NCBI GenBank assembly: GCA_964619555.1
Contig: CAZUDV010000004.1
Span: 186,001-250,000, forward strand
DNA: 64,000 nucleotides
Reading direction: 5' to 3'
DNA from: JAGOPY01 sp964619555
GTDB taxonomy: Bacteria > Bacteroidota > Bacteroidia > Bacteroidales > JAGOPY01
Under the pieces are notes generated by a model. The model searched no databases. It saw only the letters and a program-made list of their open reading frames with translations, and was not told the DNA's origin. The translations under genes were made by a program, and so were the position numbers. Within the stretch, counting starts at the first letter, position 1, and each line of letters begins with the position of its first letter. Positions 8,358-17,060 of the stretch are shown one piece after another.

Positions 8358-9107
8358 ATGCAACTGAACAAGACCAATGAAAAAGCTCGGGCCAGGGCGG
8401 CTGAGATCGCTGAGGTTGCCGGATTGCTGTGGGAGAAAGGATGGGGCGAGGCCACCAGCGGCAATATCTCCGTAAATGTAACAGCTTCTTATCCCGGGAT
8501 TCACCTCGATTTCCGTTCATTCCCGATGATACCGCTGGAGAGCCGGTTATCAGCCCTGGCGCATAACTATATCTTCATCACTTCCAAGGGCTCCCGTATG
8601 CGGAACCTGGCGAAAGATCCTTCTAACGGACTATGCCTGATCAAGCTGTCGAAGAAAGGAGATAGTTACCAGGTTTTATTCGAAGACCCGGAGGCTCCCC
8701 TGGAACCCTCTTCGGAGATCCTCACCCATCTCACCATCCATGACAAAATGGTAAAAGCCGGCAACGGCAATACCTCCATTGTCCATGCGCATGTGCAGGA
8801 ATTGGTGGTTCTCACCCACGATCCGGCGCTTCGGAACGCTAAAAAACTAAACGATGTCCTGATGACGATGCATACCGAAACGGCTTTTTTCCTGCCGGAA
8901 GGCATCGGCTACGTGCCACTGGTGGCGCCCGGTTCCGCCGAACTTGCCAGGGCCAACCTTAAAGCGCTCAAGGACCACACCGTGGTGATCTGGGAAAAGC
9001 ACGGCTGCATGGCAATCGGAAAGGATGTGCACGATGCATTTGACCGGATCGATGTACTGGCGAAAGCGGCCAGAATATACCTGGAAGTGTTGAGGTTTAA
9101 GGTTTAA
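8358..9107 (+). CDS. rhaD: class II aldolase, rhamnulose-1-phosphate aldolase-like
   Basis: 249 residues of the class II aldolase/adducin family. Zinc ligands are visible as H143-A-H145 and H215 (EKHGC), and GEATSGNISV is the usual substrate-phosphate loop. Overall it resembles RhaD, which splits L-rhamnulose 1-phosphate into DHAP and L-lactaldehyde. It begins one base after tadA, so the two are translationally linked, yet no other rhamnose genes are here, so substrate is uncertain; L-fuculose-phosphate aldolase or a salvage role remain possible. Confidence 0.75.
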   Translation: MQLNKTNEKARARAAEIAEVAGLLWEKGWGEATSGNISVNVTASYPGIHLDFRSFPMIPLESRLSALAHNYIFITSKGSRMRNLAKDPSNGLCLIKLSKKGDSYQVLFEDPEAPLEPSSEILTHLTIHDKMVKAGNGNTSIVHAHVQELVVLTHDPALRNAKKLNDVLMTMHTETAFFLPEGIGYVPLVAPGSAELARANLKALKDHTVVIWEKHGCMAIGKDVHDAFDRIDVLAKAARIYLEVLRFKV

Positions 9108-9195
9108 GTCCGGGTATTTTTTAACCACGAAGACGATAAAGGTTTTTCACCGGAACGCAAAAAGGTAAGTTTACCCGGACTATCAAAGATCCCCA

Positions 9196-9453
9196 GCGGC
9201 GAAACCGCGAAATTTTTATACCAGCAAGCCTCAGCCTTTACCACGAACCCTCAGCGGCGAAGCCGCGAAATCTTTATAGCACAGGCAAATACCCTCATCA
9301 CCCAAGGTGCGAAGCACCGGAATATTCATATCAAAAATATTTTTAAACAGACAGGGTATATTTCCCGAATTTCCCGATCAATAGAAAGGTGCGAAGCACC
9401 GCTATATTTTTAGCACAGACCATTCACAGAGTAATAACCAGGTGCGAAGCACC
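9196..9453. repeat. REP-like palindrome array upstream of RAYT
   Basis: Five short palindromes of two kinds: type A GCGGCGAAGCCGC-like at 9196-9208 and 9254-9266, and type B GGTGCGAAGCACC at 9306-9318, 9388-9400 and 9441-9453. Both share a GAA loop and are followed by an AT-rich tail. The text around the second type A unit (AGCAAGCCTCAGCC) is repeated in inverted order downstream of the gene. This accounts for the otherwise geneless stretch 9108-9467. Confidence 0.92.
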
Positions 9454-9467
9454 GAAATATTTATTTT

Positions 9468-9947
9468 ATGGCAGGAACATACAAACAATGTTATTTTCAT
9501 TTGGTTTTTGCGGTTAAAAACCGGGAGGCCTTAATTAAAAGAGAATGGAGAGATGAATTGGAAAAGTACATTACAGGTATTGTCCAGAACCAGGGGCATA
9601 AGTTATTGGCAATCTTCGCAATGCCTGACCACATTCACATTTTCCTGGGATATAATTTAAACCATCCCATTCCGGATTTGGTTGAGGATATCAAGACTTC
9701 GAGTAATGCCTGGATCAAGGAGAAAAAATTAACAAAATCCAAATTCAACTGGCAAAAAGGGTATGGAGCGTTTACTCATTCTCACGCTCAATTGGAAACT
9801 GTTGTGCATTACATTGTCAACCAGGAGGAGCATCACCGAAAAAAAACATTCAAGAATGAATACATCGAATTTCTCTTAAAAAATAAAATCAAATTCGATG
9901 AAAAATATTTGTTTGATTTTATTGATGGCGCAATGGATATGGAATAA
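9468..9947 (+). CDS. REP-associated tyrosine transposase (RAYT, IS200/TnpA_REP-like)
   Basis: 159 residues of the Y1_Tnp HUH single-strand transposase family. The metal-binding HUH motif is H55-I-H57 (DHIHIFLGY) and the likely nucleophile is Y115 in VVHYIVNQEEHH. RAYTs nick and join single-stranded REP hairpins, and domesticated copies spread REP sequences. The last type B palindrome ends 14 bases before the start codon and another begins 8 bases after the stop, so the protein's own substrate sites flank it. Intact, with no frameshift. Confidence 0.93.
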   Translation: MAGTYKQCYFHLVFAVKNREALIKREWRDELEKYITGIVQNQGHKLLAIFAMPDHIHIFLGYNLNHPIPDLVEDIKTSSNAWIKEKKLTKSKFNWQKGYGAFTHSHAQLETVVHYIVNQEEHHRKKTFKNEYIEFLLKNKIKFDEKYLFDFIDGAMDME

Positions 9948-9954
9948 ATATTAC

Positions 9955-10135
9955 GGTGCTTCGCACCTTGGGTGCTGAAGGTATTTGCCGGTGCTATAAA
10001 GATTTCGCGGCTTCGCCGCTATGGGTTTATAATAAAGGCTGAGGCTTGCTGTTATAAGGATTTCGCGGCTTCGCCGCTAGGGGTTCGTGGTAAAGGCTGC
10101 GGCTTGCTGTTATAGCTATTACGCGGTTTCGCCGC
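9955..10135. repeat. REP-like palindrome array downstream of RAYT, inverted
   Basis: One type B palindrome (GGTGCTTCGCACC, 9955-9967) and three type A palindromes (GCGGCTTCGCCGC at 10007-10019 and 10065-10077, variant GCGGTTTCGCCGC at 10123-10135), all in the opposite orientation to the upstream array. AAAGGCTGAGGCTTGCTG separates the units. Confidence 0.92.
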
Positions 10136-10163
10136 TGGGAGCTTGGAGTGCTTAATCTTCAAC

Positions 10164-11069
10164 CTATGGAGATACGTTCCAACCGTAATCAATATATTCC
10201 CAGCTCAAATCATCTGCCTTCACCTTCACCAGCAGGAACCCTTCTTCGGTGTCCATGTAAGGCCCTTCCCACCAGGAAGCTGAAACAGCACCGGCTGTGA
10301 CATAACTGGTGCCGAAGACATACAGGTCTTCAAAGTAATGAAGGTGGCCCTGGAGGACAAGCTTTAGGTTGTGATCCTTGAGGAGTTCTTCCACCTGTTT
10401 GGCGTTAACGATGATCAACCCGGAATCGTTGGCTACGGTCGGGCTTTCATAAACCTGGGAGGCTAGTGTCATTAGCGGGATGTGGGTGCTGATCACGATT
10501 GGGACTGTATCAGGGATACTGGCCAGTTGCTCTTTGAGCCAGGCCATCTGTTCCGCGTCGATCTCTCCATAATAGCCGCCACCTAAGGTGTCCTTCACCA
10601 CCGAGTCGAGCAGGAAGAAGATCCAACCATGCTTATCAACCCGCTGGTAACGTGGCCCGATACGCTTTTCGAACATTTTGTCGCCGTACTCAGGGTGCGA
10701 CGGATCCGCACCACTGCGTTTGTACCAACCGAAGTGCTCATGGTTGCCGATGGTATTATAAACGGGCATTTTAAACTCTTTCAGCATGCCGGTGTAGATA
10801 TTGTACAGGGTATCCACACGGCTGTAAGGGGTTCCAAGGGCATCCATGACCAGGTCGCCGCCGGTGATGACGAAGTCGGGGTTGAGTTCGTTTACTTTGG
10901 CGATGGCCGTCCGGAAACCTTCGATGGCGTTCAGTTCGGGCTGGACATGGATGTCGGTAAGAAAGGCGAAAGTGAACTCATTGGCGGGTTTCTGCGGGTT
11001 CTTCGGTTCGCAGCAGGAAATGGCGAAGAGTGATAAGGCGAGGAGGTAGAGGATGTTTTTATGGTGCAT
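10164..11069 (-). CDS. calcineurin-like metallophosphoesterase, lipoprotein
   Basis: 301 residues. The five metallophosphoesterase motifs appear in order: LTDIHVQ, GGDLVMD, GNHEHFG, STHIPL and GHLHYF, which bind a dinuclear metal centre. The signal sequence ends in lipobox AISC (Cys19), so the protein is membrane-anchored outside the cytoplasm. Substrate is unknown; similar Bacteroidota lipoproteins are annotated as phosphohydrolases. It stands alone between the REP unit and a duplicated repeat. Confidence 0.9.
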   Translation of the reverse strand: MHHKNILYLLALSLFAISCCEPKNPQKPANEFTFAFLTDIHVQPELNAIEGFRTAIAKVNELNPDFVITGGDLVMDALGTPYSRVDTLYNIYTGMLKEFKMPVYNTIGNHEHFGWYKRSGADPSHPEYGDKMFEKRIGPRYQRVDKHGWIFFLLDSVVKDTLGGGYYGEIDAEQMAWLKEQLASIPDTVPIVISTHIPLMTLASQVYESPTVANDSGLIIVNAKQVEELLKDHNLKLVLQGHLHYFEDLYVFGTSYVTAGAVSASWWEGPYMDTEEGFLLVKVKADDLSWEYIDYGWNVSP

Positions 11070-11100
11070 TTGTGGTTGGATTTTGGACGGTCCAAGTTAG

Positions 11101-11294
11101 TTTATTTTCTCACAAAGTCCACAAAGGTTCCTCAAAGGATATTTCTCGCAGATCAACGCAGATTGAATCGCTGATTACGCAGATTATGGCAATGCAATAT
11201 CCGCGTTGATCTGCGCTGGAATCAGCGGTTATCTGCGAGAAATCCTCTCTGTGCCCTTTGTGCATACTTTGTGAACCTCTGTGAGAAACATTAA
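11101..11294. repeat. 194-bp dispersed repeat, copy 1 (internal and terminal dyads)
   Basis: Almost base-for-base identical to 13975-14168; only about three bases differ, around 11154-11158. The outer ends are complementary in part (TTCTCACAAAG versus TTTGTG..GTGAGAA), as is an inner pair (TTTCTCGCAGAT, ATCTGCGAGAAA), giving a MITE-like fold. It lies directly 3' of a T9SS gene. Confidence 0.92.
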
Positions 11295-11298
11295 AAAT

Positions 11299-13965
11299 TC
11301 ATCTCATAATGACAACCTTCTTCGAAACCACTCCATTTCCCGTTTCGATTCTCAGGAGATAGATCCCTGGCGGGTAATCAGCAACCGGCAGTGTGAACGA
11401 GTTTGCATTTATTTCTTTCTCCAAAAAAATCTTACCATTGGAATTCAGTAACTTAACGATTGAGATGACATCTCCATCTAAAAACCGGGTTGAGATGTCA
11501 TCTCCTTTAGAATTATTCAATGAGATGTCATCTCGTATCTCAATTTGAATAAAATCACTCGCAGGGTTCGGGAAAACCAACAACCTATAGCCACCTTCCA
11601 CCTCTTCCGGAACTTCTGTCAAAAGAATACAATCTTCTTCGGATAAACCGGAAATGCAGACCTCATATGGATACTCGGCATTCACCGCATAGCAGGTAAT
11701 CGAAGGAGCGATAAGATAAGTATCCAGGTATTCCGGTGCATTCACTTCAGCAAGCATTTCAAAGCTGCTTCCGTCGATGCTGCGATAAACCTCATAGCTT
11801 TCCACAGGAAGGCTGTCGCGCTCAAAGAAAGCTTTGATGTTCCAATTGTAGTCCAGGTCTGGATTTATCTCGAGAAGAGTTCGCCAGGAAGGCCCCATTT
11901 GTATGAGGTTACCGAAGCTGTCGATGGCAGGCCCATCATCCACCGACATCGGATATCCGGTTATCGTGGCCAATTGGTAACCCACCAGCAGTTCCTTGGT
12001 GATGTCCACTTTGATGGGAGGATCGAGCTGGAAGATGTTCCATTCATCCAGCACCAGGTTGCCTGTAGCCTGGCAGCAGACGGTATCCCTTTCCTCCCCC
12101 GTCCAAACAGCGATATTATAAGATGCCGGACCTTCACCGGGGACGAATCCGATGGCCGTCAACCAGGCTCCCTTCAGCCCGGTAAGTTCCGCCGGGGTCC
12201 ATCTTTGGGCCACAGCCGACCAATTTTCTTTCCCAGTCACCCCACTAAGGCTGCTGTAATGCACCCCGTCGTCCCATTGCCACCATTCAGCCACGGCGGG
12301 TGAAGGCACATCCCAGGTAACCTTAACATGATCAATCGAATCAGGATCCAGGACCGCTTCTACATTTTCCGGTGTTTTGCAGGATAATCGGAGGGAAATG
12401 TTGTCAATGGCCCAGTATTCGATATCGGAGGGATTTTCTCCAGTAGCCCTGAAACGAAAACTAAAAATTTCCCCGTTGTAATCATTGGTGATCTCCAGGG
12501 TATCGCTCAGCCAGCCAAAACTACCTTCCGCATTGGAATATGCTTTGACCATTTTCCAATTGTCGGTACCGGGATCATAAACCTCCAAAATAAGTTCTTC
12601 AGATCCCGTCGATTGATTTGAAGAAAGAAGCAAATCAAAGGATAGAAATGTTTTTTCAGGGAATTCAGGCATGGGCACCAGGAACTGGAAGCTTTGAAGG
12701 GATGACTCGTAGGATGATGTGATCGCATCGGTGTATAGGACCGCCGCAGGGGCAACATGACCAATTTCACCACTGACCTGCCAATTATTATCGGTCGTAC
12801 ACCAGAAATTATCGCTAAAACTACCTGAGGACCAGTCTTCATAAAAATCCATTTCAAGATACCAGGCACTGAAAATCATCACCGGCCCTTCCTTTCCGGA
12901 TTCGCCGGTCGTTCCCGGGAAGCCATATCCGGAAAGGTCGTAGACCGATGATACTTCGTATTCCGCATAGCCAAACCAATTACATAGTTCCAGGTATTCC
13001 ACAAACTCGCATATTTCCTCCCCGTTGAATTCCGTAAAATCTAATGAGTCCCCATTTTTATAAACGATGAAGCCGAGCAGGAAATTCGTGTCGGATGGCG
13101 GATTCCATTGAAGTATGACTTCATCACCCGGAACAATACCCACCAGGTTTGCGGGTTTAGGAAGATACCAGGAATGGACAGGTTCCCACACTGTATCGGA
13201 AATTCCTTCCGTGTATTCGGCTATCATCCCGCAATTGTGATCACTATTATAGGGGAAAGCATACTGGAAGGAATGGTCACTTGTCTGTCCGATGGATTCG
13301 TCATCCAGGAAGATCTTGTAATCCAGCGGCTGCTGAGCAATTTCATCCGAATAAAAATAAATATTGTCCACAGCCCAGCCGGAAGAAAAATAACCGAAGT
13401 CATCTGCGTGGAAGGCAAATTGAATAGTGCTATCCCCTACAGGGCCTGAGAATCCGGACAGGTCGACAACCTGTTCCTCCCATTCCAGGCTGGCATCGAG
13501 TTGTTTCAACATCTGCCACGTCTGGCCGCTGTCGGTGCTGAATTCCACAAACGCCCTCTGACCGTATGCACCGTCGAAGTAGGAATCAAAGCATATCTTA
13601 AAGCTTTCTGCAATGGTGAGATCCAGGATAGGTGTGACCATGTAGTCCATGCTGCCATTGTTTGACCATCCTGCTACATCGTCATTGGCCAGGCCGTAAT
13701 GGCCGGCATGCTGAGGGCAGGCCCAGTACCAGAAATCCGGGGTGGTGACCCGTTGCCAGCCCACGCCAAGGCTTGAGACTGTCCATCCGGCAGGGGGGAA
13801 GGCTTCACCTTCGAAATCTTCTGCCAGGATCACAGTTTTTGGGGATTGCCATGTGGCGAGCAGGGATACGGAATCGACCCGGAATTTGAAAGGAGGAGGA
13901 TAGGAGGTTTGACTGAAGACCGGGGCAATCCAGTTAAAAACTAACAGTATGCTGAGCCATTTCAT
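11299..13965 (-). CDS. T9SS-exported adhesin-like protein with choice-of-anchor J/cleaved adhesin domains
   Basis: 888 residues. A signal peptide (ending PVFSQ) is followed by a cleaved-adhesin/jelly-roll domain (residues ~45-210, EDFEGEAFPPAGW), fibronectin-III-like linkers, a second jelly-roll domain (~375-530) and a third repeat with the phrase YNWNIKAFFERD. It ends in a type A sorting domain (FPNPASDFIQIEI ... KKVVIMR), so it is secreted through T9SS and attached to the surface. A binding role on protein or carbohydrate is inferred. Its C-terminal domain carries an unusual ~23-residue insertion encoded by palindromic repeats (11461-11534). Paralogue of the next gene upstream. Confidence 0.88.
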   Translation of the reverse strand: MKWLSILLVFNWIAPVFSQTSYPPPFKFRVDSVSLLATWQSPKTVILAEDFEGEAFPPAGWTVSSLGVGWQRVTTPDFWYWACPQHAGHYGLANDDVAGWSNNGSMDYMVTPILDLTIAESFKICFDSYFDGAYGQRAFVEFSTDSGQTWQMLKQLDASLEWEEQVVDLSGFSGPVGDSTIQFAFHADDFGYFSSGWAVDNIYFYSDEIAQQPLDYKIFLDDESIGQTSDHSFQYAFPYNSDHNCGMIAEYTEGISDTVWEPVHSWYLPKPANLVGIVPGDEVILQWNPPSDTNFLLGFIVYKNGDSLDFTEFNGEEICEFVEYLELCNWFGYAEYEVSSVYDLSGYGFPGTTGESGKEGPVMIFSAWYLEMDFYEDWSSGSFSDNFWCTTDNNWQVSGEIGHVAPAAVLYTDAITSSYESSLQSFQFLVPMPEFPEKTFLSFDLLLSSNQSTGSEELILEVYDPGTDNWKMVKAYSNAEGSFGWLSDTLEITNDYNGEIFSFRFRATGENPSDIEYWAIDNISLRLSCKTPENVEAVLDPDSIDHVKVTWDVPSPAVAEWWQWDDGVHYSSLSGVTGKENWSAVAQRWTPAELTGLKGAWLTAIGFVPGEGPASYNIAVWTGEERDTVCCQATGNLVLDEWNIFQLDPPIKVDITKELLVGYQLATITGYPMSVDDGPAIDSFGNLIQMGPSWRTLLEINPDLDYNWNIKAFFERDSLPVESYEVYRSIDGSSFEMLAEVNAPEYLDTYLIAPSITCYAVNAEYPYEVCISGLSEEDCILLTEVPEEVEGGYRLLVFPNPASDFIQIEIRDDISLNNSKGDDISTRFLDGDVISIVKLLNSNGKIFLEKEINANSFTLPVADYPPGIYLLRIETGNGVVSKKVVIMR
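11461..11534. repeat. three in-frame palindromes TGAGATGTCATCTC at 30-bp period inside a coding region
   Basis: TGAGATGACATCTC at 11461-11474, TGAGATGTCATCTC at 11491-11504 and 11521-11534. The 14-bp palindrome is conserved while the 16-base spacers are unrelated. In the protein this gives RDDIS, GDDIS and GDVIS at ten-residue spacing, within the T9SS sorting domain. Confidence 0.9.
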
Positions 13966-13974
13966 ATATTGTTA

Positions 13975-14168
13975 TTTATTTTCTCACAAAGTCCACAAAG
14001 GTTCCTCAAAGGATATTTCTCGCAGATTACCGCAGATTGAATCGCTGATTACGCAGATTATGGCAATGCAATATCCGCGTTGATCTGCGCTGGAATCAGC
14101 GGTTATCTGCGAGAAATCCTCTCTGTGCCCTTTGTGCATACTTTGTGAACCTCTGTGAGAAACATTAA
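13975..14168. repeat. 194-bp dispersed repeat, copy 2
   Basis: Second copy of the element at 11101-11294, in the same orientation. It fills the gap between the two adhesin paralogues and again ends four bases from the stop codon of a T9SS gene. Confidence 0.92.
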
Positions 14169-14171
14169 GTT

Positions 14172-16862
14172 TCATCTCATAATGACAACCTTCTTCGAAA
14201 CTAGTCCTGCTCCTGTTTCCACCCGGAGCAGATACACCCCTTCCGGGTAATCCGCAAGGGGCATGGCATATTTCCGGTCTGCCATCTCAATCCGGAACAT
14301 CAATCTTCCATTATAGCTGTAAAGGCTTATCAGACCCATCTTTTCATTTGCCTCGATCATTAAGAGATCGGATGCGGGATTGGGATAAACAATGAATGGC
14401 AGATCACCCTTGTCTTCCCGGATTTTCACATATTCCTCGCACACCTCATTGGAGTACCCGGACTCACAGGTATCGCCCCCATAGAAGTATAGGGCAGAAA
14501 CCTGGTAACAATAAGTATTGGTTGGAATTAAAACAGAATCATCGAAATAGTAATTGTCTTCCGAATATCCTCTAAAGAAGTAATCATCTCCGGACCAGGT
14601 ATCTTTCCTGTAGATCTTGTAAAGGTAAGGATTTTCAGCCGTATCGGGTGGCTGGATATAGGCCTGGATATTCCAGTTATAGTCGAGCGAGGAATTGAGT
14701 TCTAACAGGGTGTGCCAGCCGCCAAAATTGATCATGTTTCCATATCCGTCTATAGCAGGGCCGTCATCGCATCCGGCAGGTAAACCCGTTGTGGTGCTGA
14801 CATGGTATCCCACCCACAATTCCCGGGTAATGTCAATGGTTACGGGACTATCCAGATCAATATTGTTCCATTGCTCAATATAAGGATCTAAGACCGGTTG
14901 ATCTATGATCATAGTGTCTGCTTCCTCACCTGTCCAAACCCTTATACGGTAAGAAGCCTCGGTTACTTTCGGGAAAAAAGCAATGGCTGTCAGGATGCTG
15001 TTTTCAAACTGGGACAGTTCATCTGGGGTCCACCTGGCTGCCACATCGAATTCAGCGGCCGCTCCCGTGCCGATTTCGTAATAATTTTCACTGTCATCCC
15101 AATGAATCCAGTAAGGACCTATCCCGGCGGGATCGGCCCATGTCAGCTCAAAGGCCTCTAATGCGGCATTCGCATAGACTTCAAGATCACCCGGCGCATC
15201 ACATTCCCTGTAAACATGAACATTGTCTATATACCAGCTAACAATATCCAGCGAATTGGATCCCAGAGCCTGGAATCTGATCTTGAATACCTGGCTTAGC
15301 GCATGTTCTGTCAGGTCAAGGTGAAAATGATCCCAGTCAAAACTACCGTCAGCATTTGAAACATCCATCAATGTGATCCAATCCTGGAAATTCCAGTTCC
15401 AACTCTGAACCAGCATTTTTTCAGCCCCGGTCGAATTGTAGGAATCAAGTTTCATATCAAAATCGAGGTAGATCTTCCTTGAAAATAAACTATCGCCAAG
15501 AATTGGATAACTTTCAAGGCTGATACTGTAGTTAACCTGGGTAGGATAGAAGCCGAAGGCCGCTGAAGGGGACGGATTGCCTTCCTGGTCGTCGATTATC
15601 CAATTCACGGTGTCGATCGTCCAGTAATTGGTCTCAAAACTGCCGGAGTTCCAGTTTTCTTGGAAATCCAACGGCAAGCCATATCGGATCGTATATTCAG
15701 ACAGAATGACCTGGCTTTCGCCATACTCCCCGGGAAAACCGAATGGCGTCATATCATAAACCGCTGTTAATCCGAATGTCTTTATGCACGGTGGTTCGCA
15801 ATCCGGGATATAATAAGTTGTTTGCTGAGTCAGCACATCAATTTCTTCCCCATTCAGATACACATAATAACCCAGAAAATTAAAGGGGATGTTTCCGTTG
15901 ATATCAAGCGGAGGACAAATAATGAGGGGCATTGATCCCGTATCAGCCTGGTAGAAGCAGGATGGAGGATAATTGATATTGGTGTCGAAGTGCCCGGCAA
16001 CATTCGATACAACGTACTCCGAACAACCACCGCCATAGTAATGTTCTTTGATGCCATAAGCGTACCAGCCATAAGCCAGGCTATCCCATTCGAAATCCGC
16101 GTAAAAATGTAAATTGGTCGTATCGAGCTGCAGGGTATCTCCGAGCAACGGTGAGCCATTCGGGTCAAAATTGGAGAACCGGTCGACCTGGTAGGTGCTG
16201 CTGTCCGGTTCAATTCCTGTGATCCAGGCCCGGATCATAAAATCCTGGATATCTGAATGGACCCATGGATTGTCACCGAATTTCATATAACTGAGGCCGT
16301 GGGTCGGACTATCTGTGTCCACTCCGACCGGGGCGGCACCCGGTGGGGATTCCAGTTGTCGGATGGCAATGTAAAAACTACCGAACGTAACAATAGCGTT
16401 CAGTCCTTCGAAAGCTATGGTATGGTAATGGTTTACCGTGACAGTGATGGAATCCAGGGCAGTGCCGGGCAATCCGTATCCTCCATCATCGTCAAATACG
16501 ATCACCCTGAAGCTCGTTCCAAGGAATGGGCCGGGAAAAGAGCCATCTCCCACATAGATCTCCCCTCCGACGACCTTCCTGGCATAGGTGGCGGCCGGAA
16601 ACCTGACGGCGCTCATGCCGCCGGGCTGGGCGAATACGAAATAATCATCCGCCTCGCCATCATCAAAGTCAAACTCCCAGAAAAAGGTATTCCAGTTCCA
16701 GTTGACCTTGCACCAGGTATCGTTGTCCATGACCCGGGCAGACACATTATTCAGGGAATCAGGATCGGAAAAGGGCCGGGGATCCTGGTTTTGCGCAGGC
16801 AATATAAATCCATGCAGGAGGAAAACCAGTAGGATGTCTAGGGAGTAAAATATCTTCTTCAT
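14172..16862 (-). CDS. T9SS-exported adhesin-like protein (paralogue)
   Basis: 896 residues from the ATG at 16862, which gives a clean signal peptide (MKKIFYSLDILLVFLLHGF, cleavage after LPAQ); an upstream ATG would add 25 polar residues. It has jelly-roll/choice-of-anchor domains (for example near residues 410-560, WNSGSFETNYW), a segment YNWNIQAYIQPP shared with the previous protein, and a T9SS type A C-terminal domain (YPNPASDLLMIEA ... KKVVIMR). Probably a surface or secreted adhesin. A leader AAACCAAACC precedes the start. Confidence 0.88.
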   Translation of the reverse strand: MKKIFYSLDILLVFLLHGFILPAQNQDPRPFSDPDSLNNVSARVMDNDTWCKVNWNWNTFFWEFDFDDGEADDYFVFAQPGGMSAVRFPAATYARKVVGGEIYVGDGSFPGPFLGTSFRVIVFDDDGGYGLPGTALDSITVTVNHYHTIAFEGLNAIVTFGSFYIAIRQLESPPGAAPVGVDTDSPTHGLSYMKFGDNPWVHSDIQDFMIRAWITGIEPDSSTYQVDRFSNFDPNGSPLLGDTLQLDTTNLHFYADFEWDSLAYGWYAYGIKEHYYGGGCSEYVVSNVAGHFDTNINYPPSCFYQADTGSMPLIICPPLDINGNIPFNFLGYYVYLNGEEIDVLTQQTTYYIPDCEPPCIKTFGLTAVYDMTPFGFPGEYGESQVILSEYTIRYGLPLDFQENWNSGSFETNYWTIDTVNWIIDDQEGNPSPSAAFGFYPTQVNYSISLESYPILGDSLFSRKIYLDFDMKLDSYNSTGAEKMLVQSWNWNFQDWITLMDVSNADGSFDWDHFHLDLTEHALSQVFKIRFQALGSNSLDIVSWYIDNVHVYRECDAPGDLEVYANAALEAFELTWADPAGIGPYWIHWDDSENYYEIGTGAAAEFDVAARWTPDELSQFENSILTAIAFFPKVTEASYRIRVWTGEEADTMIIDQPVLDPYIEQWNNIDLDSPVTIDITRELWVGYHVSTTTGLPAGCDDGPAIDGYGNMINFGGWHTLLELNSSLDYNWNIQAYIQPPDTAENPYLYKIYRKDTWSGDDYFFRGYSEDNYYFDDSVLIPTNTYCYQVSALYFYGGDTCESGYSNEVCEEYVKIREDKGDLPFIVYPNPASDLLMIEANEKMGLISLYSYNGRLMFRIEMADRKYAMPLADYPEGVYLLRVETGAGLVSKKVVIMR

Positions 16863-17060
16863 GGTTTGGTTTATCAGAGAAGATGAAGAATTATCCGATG
16901 GGTGACGGGGATGTATAGAAGACATTCGTAAATACAAATTGGTTGCATATAAATTTATTTTTTCGCAGATCGCGAAGATTACACGGAATATTCACGGCGA
17001 AATCAGCGAGAATTTAAATCACAAAAATTTCCTAATATTGCTGCTATAAATATTTATTGT

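Larger units (their letters stand above)
9196..10135. mobile_element. REP/RAYT unit (REPtron-like)
   Basis: A Y1 HUH transposase gene sits between two arrays of the same palindromes placed head-to-head: order A-A-B-B-B, gene, then B'-A'-A'-A' as reverse complements. About 60 bases around the type A units are near-identical inverted repeats. This is the arrangement seen in REP-associated tyrosine transposase loci. Whether the unit still moves is unknown. Confidence 0.8.

Noticed and set aside
11461..11534. Palindromes with regular spacers, superficially CRISPR-like
   Set aside because: Only three 14-bp repeats, within a continuous reading frame, with no cas genes nearby.
16960..17015. CGCAGATCGCGAAGATTACACGG stretch resembling part of the 194-bp repeat
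   Set aside because: Only short segments match; too weak to call a copy.
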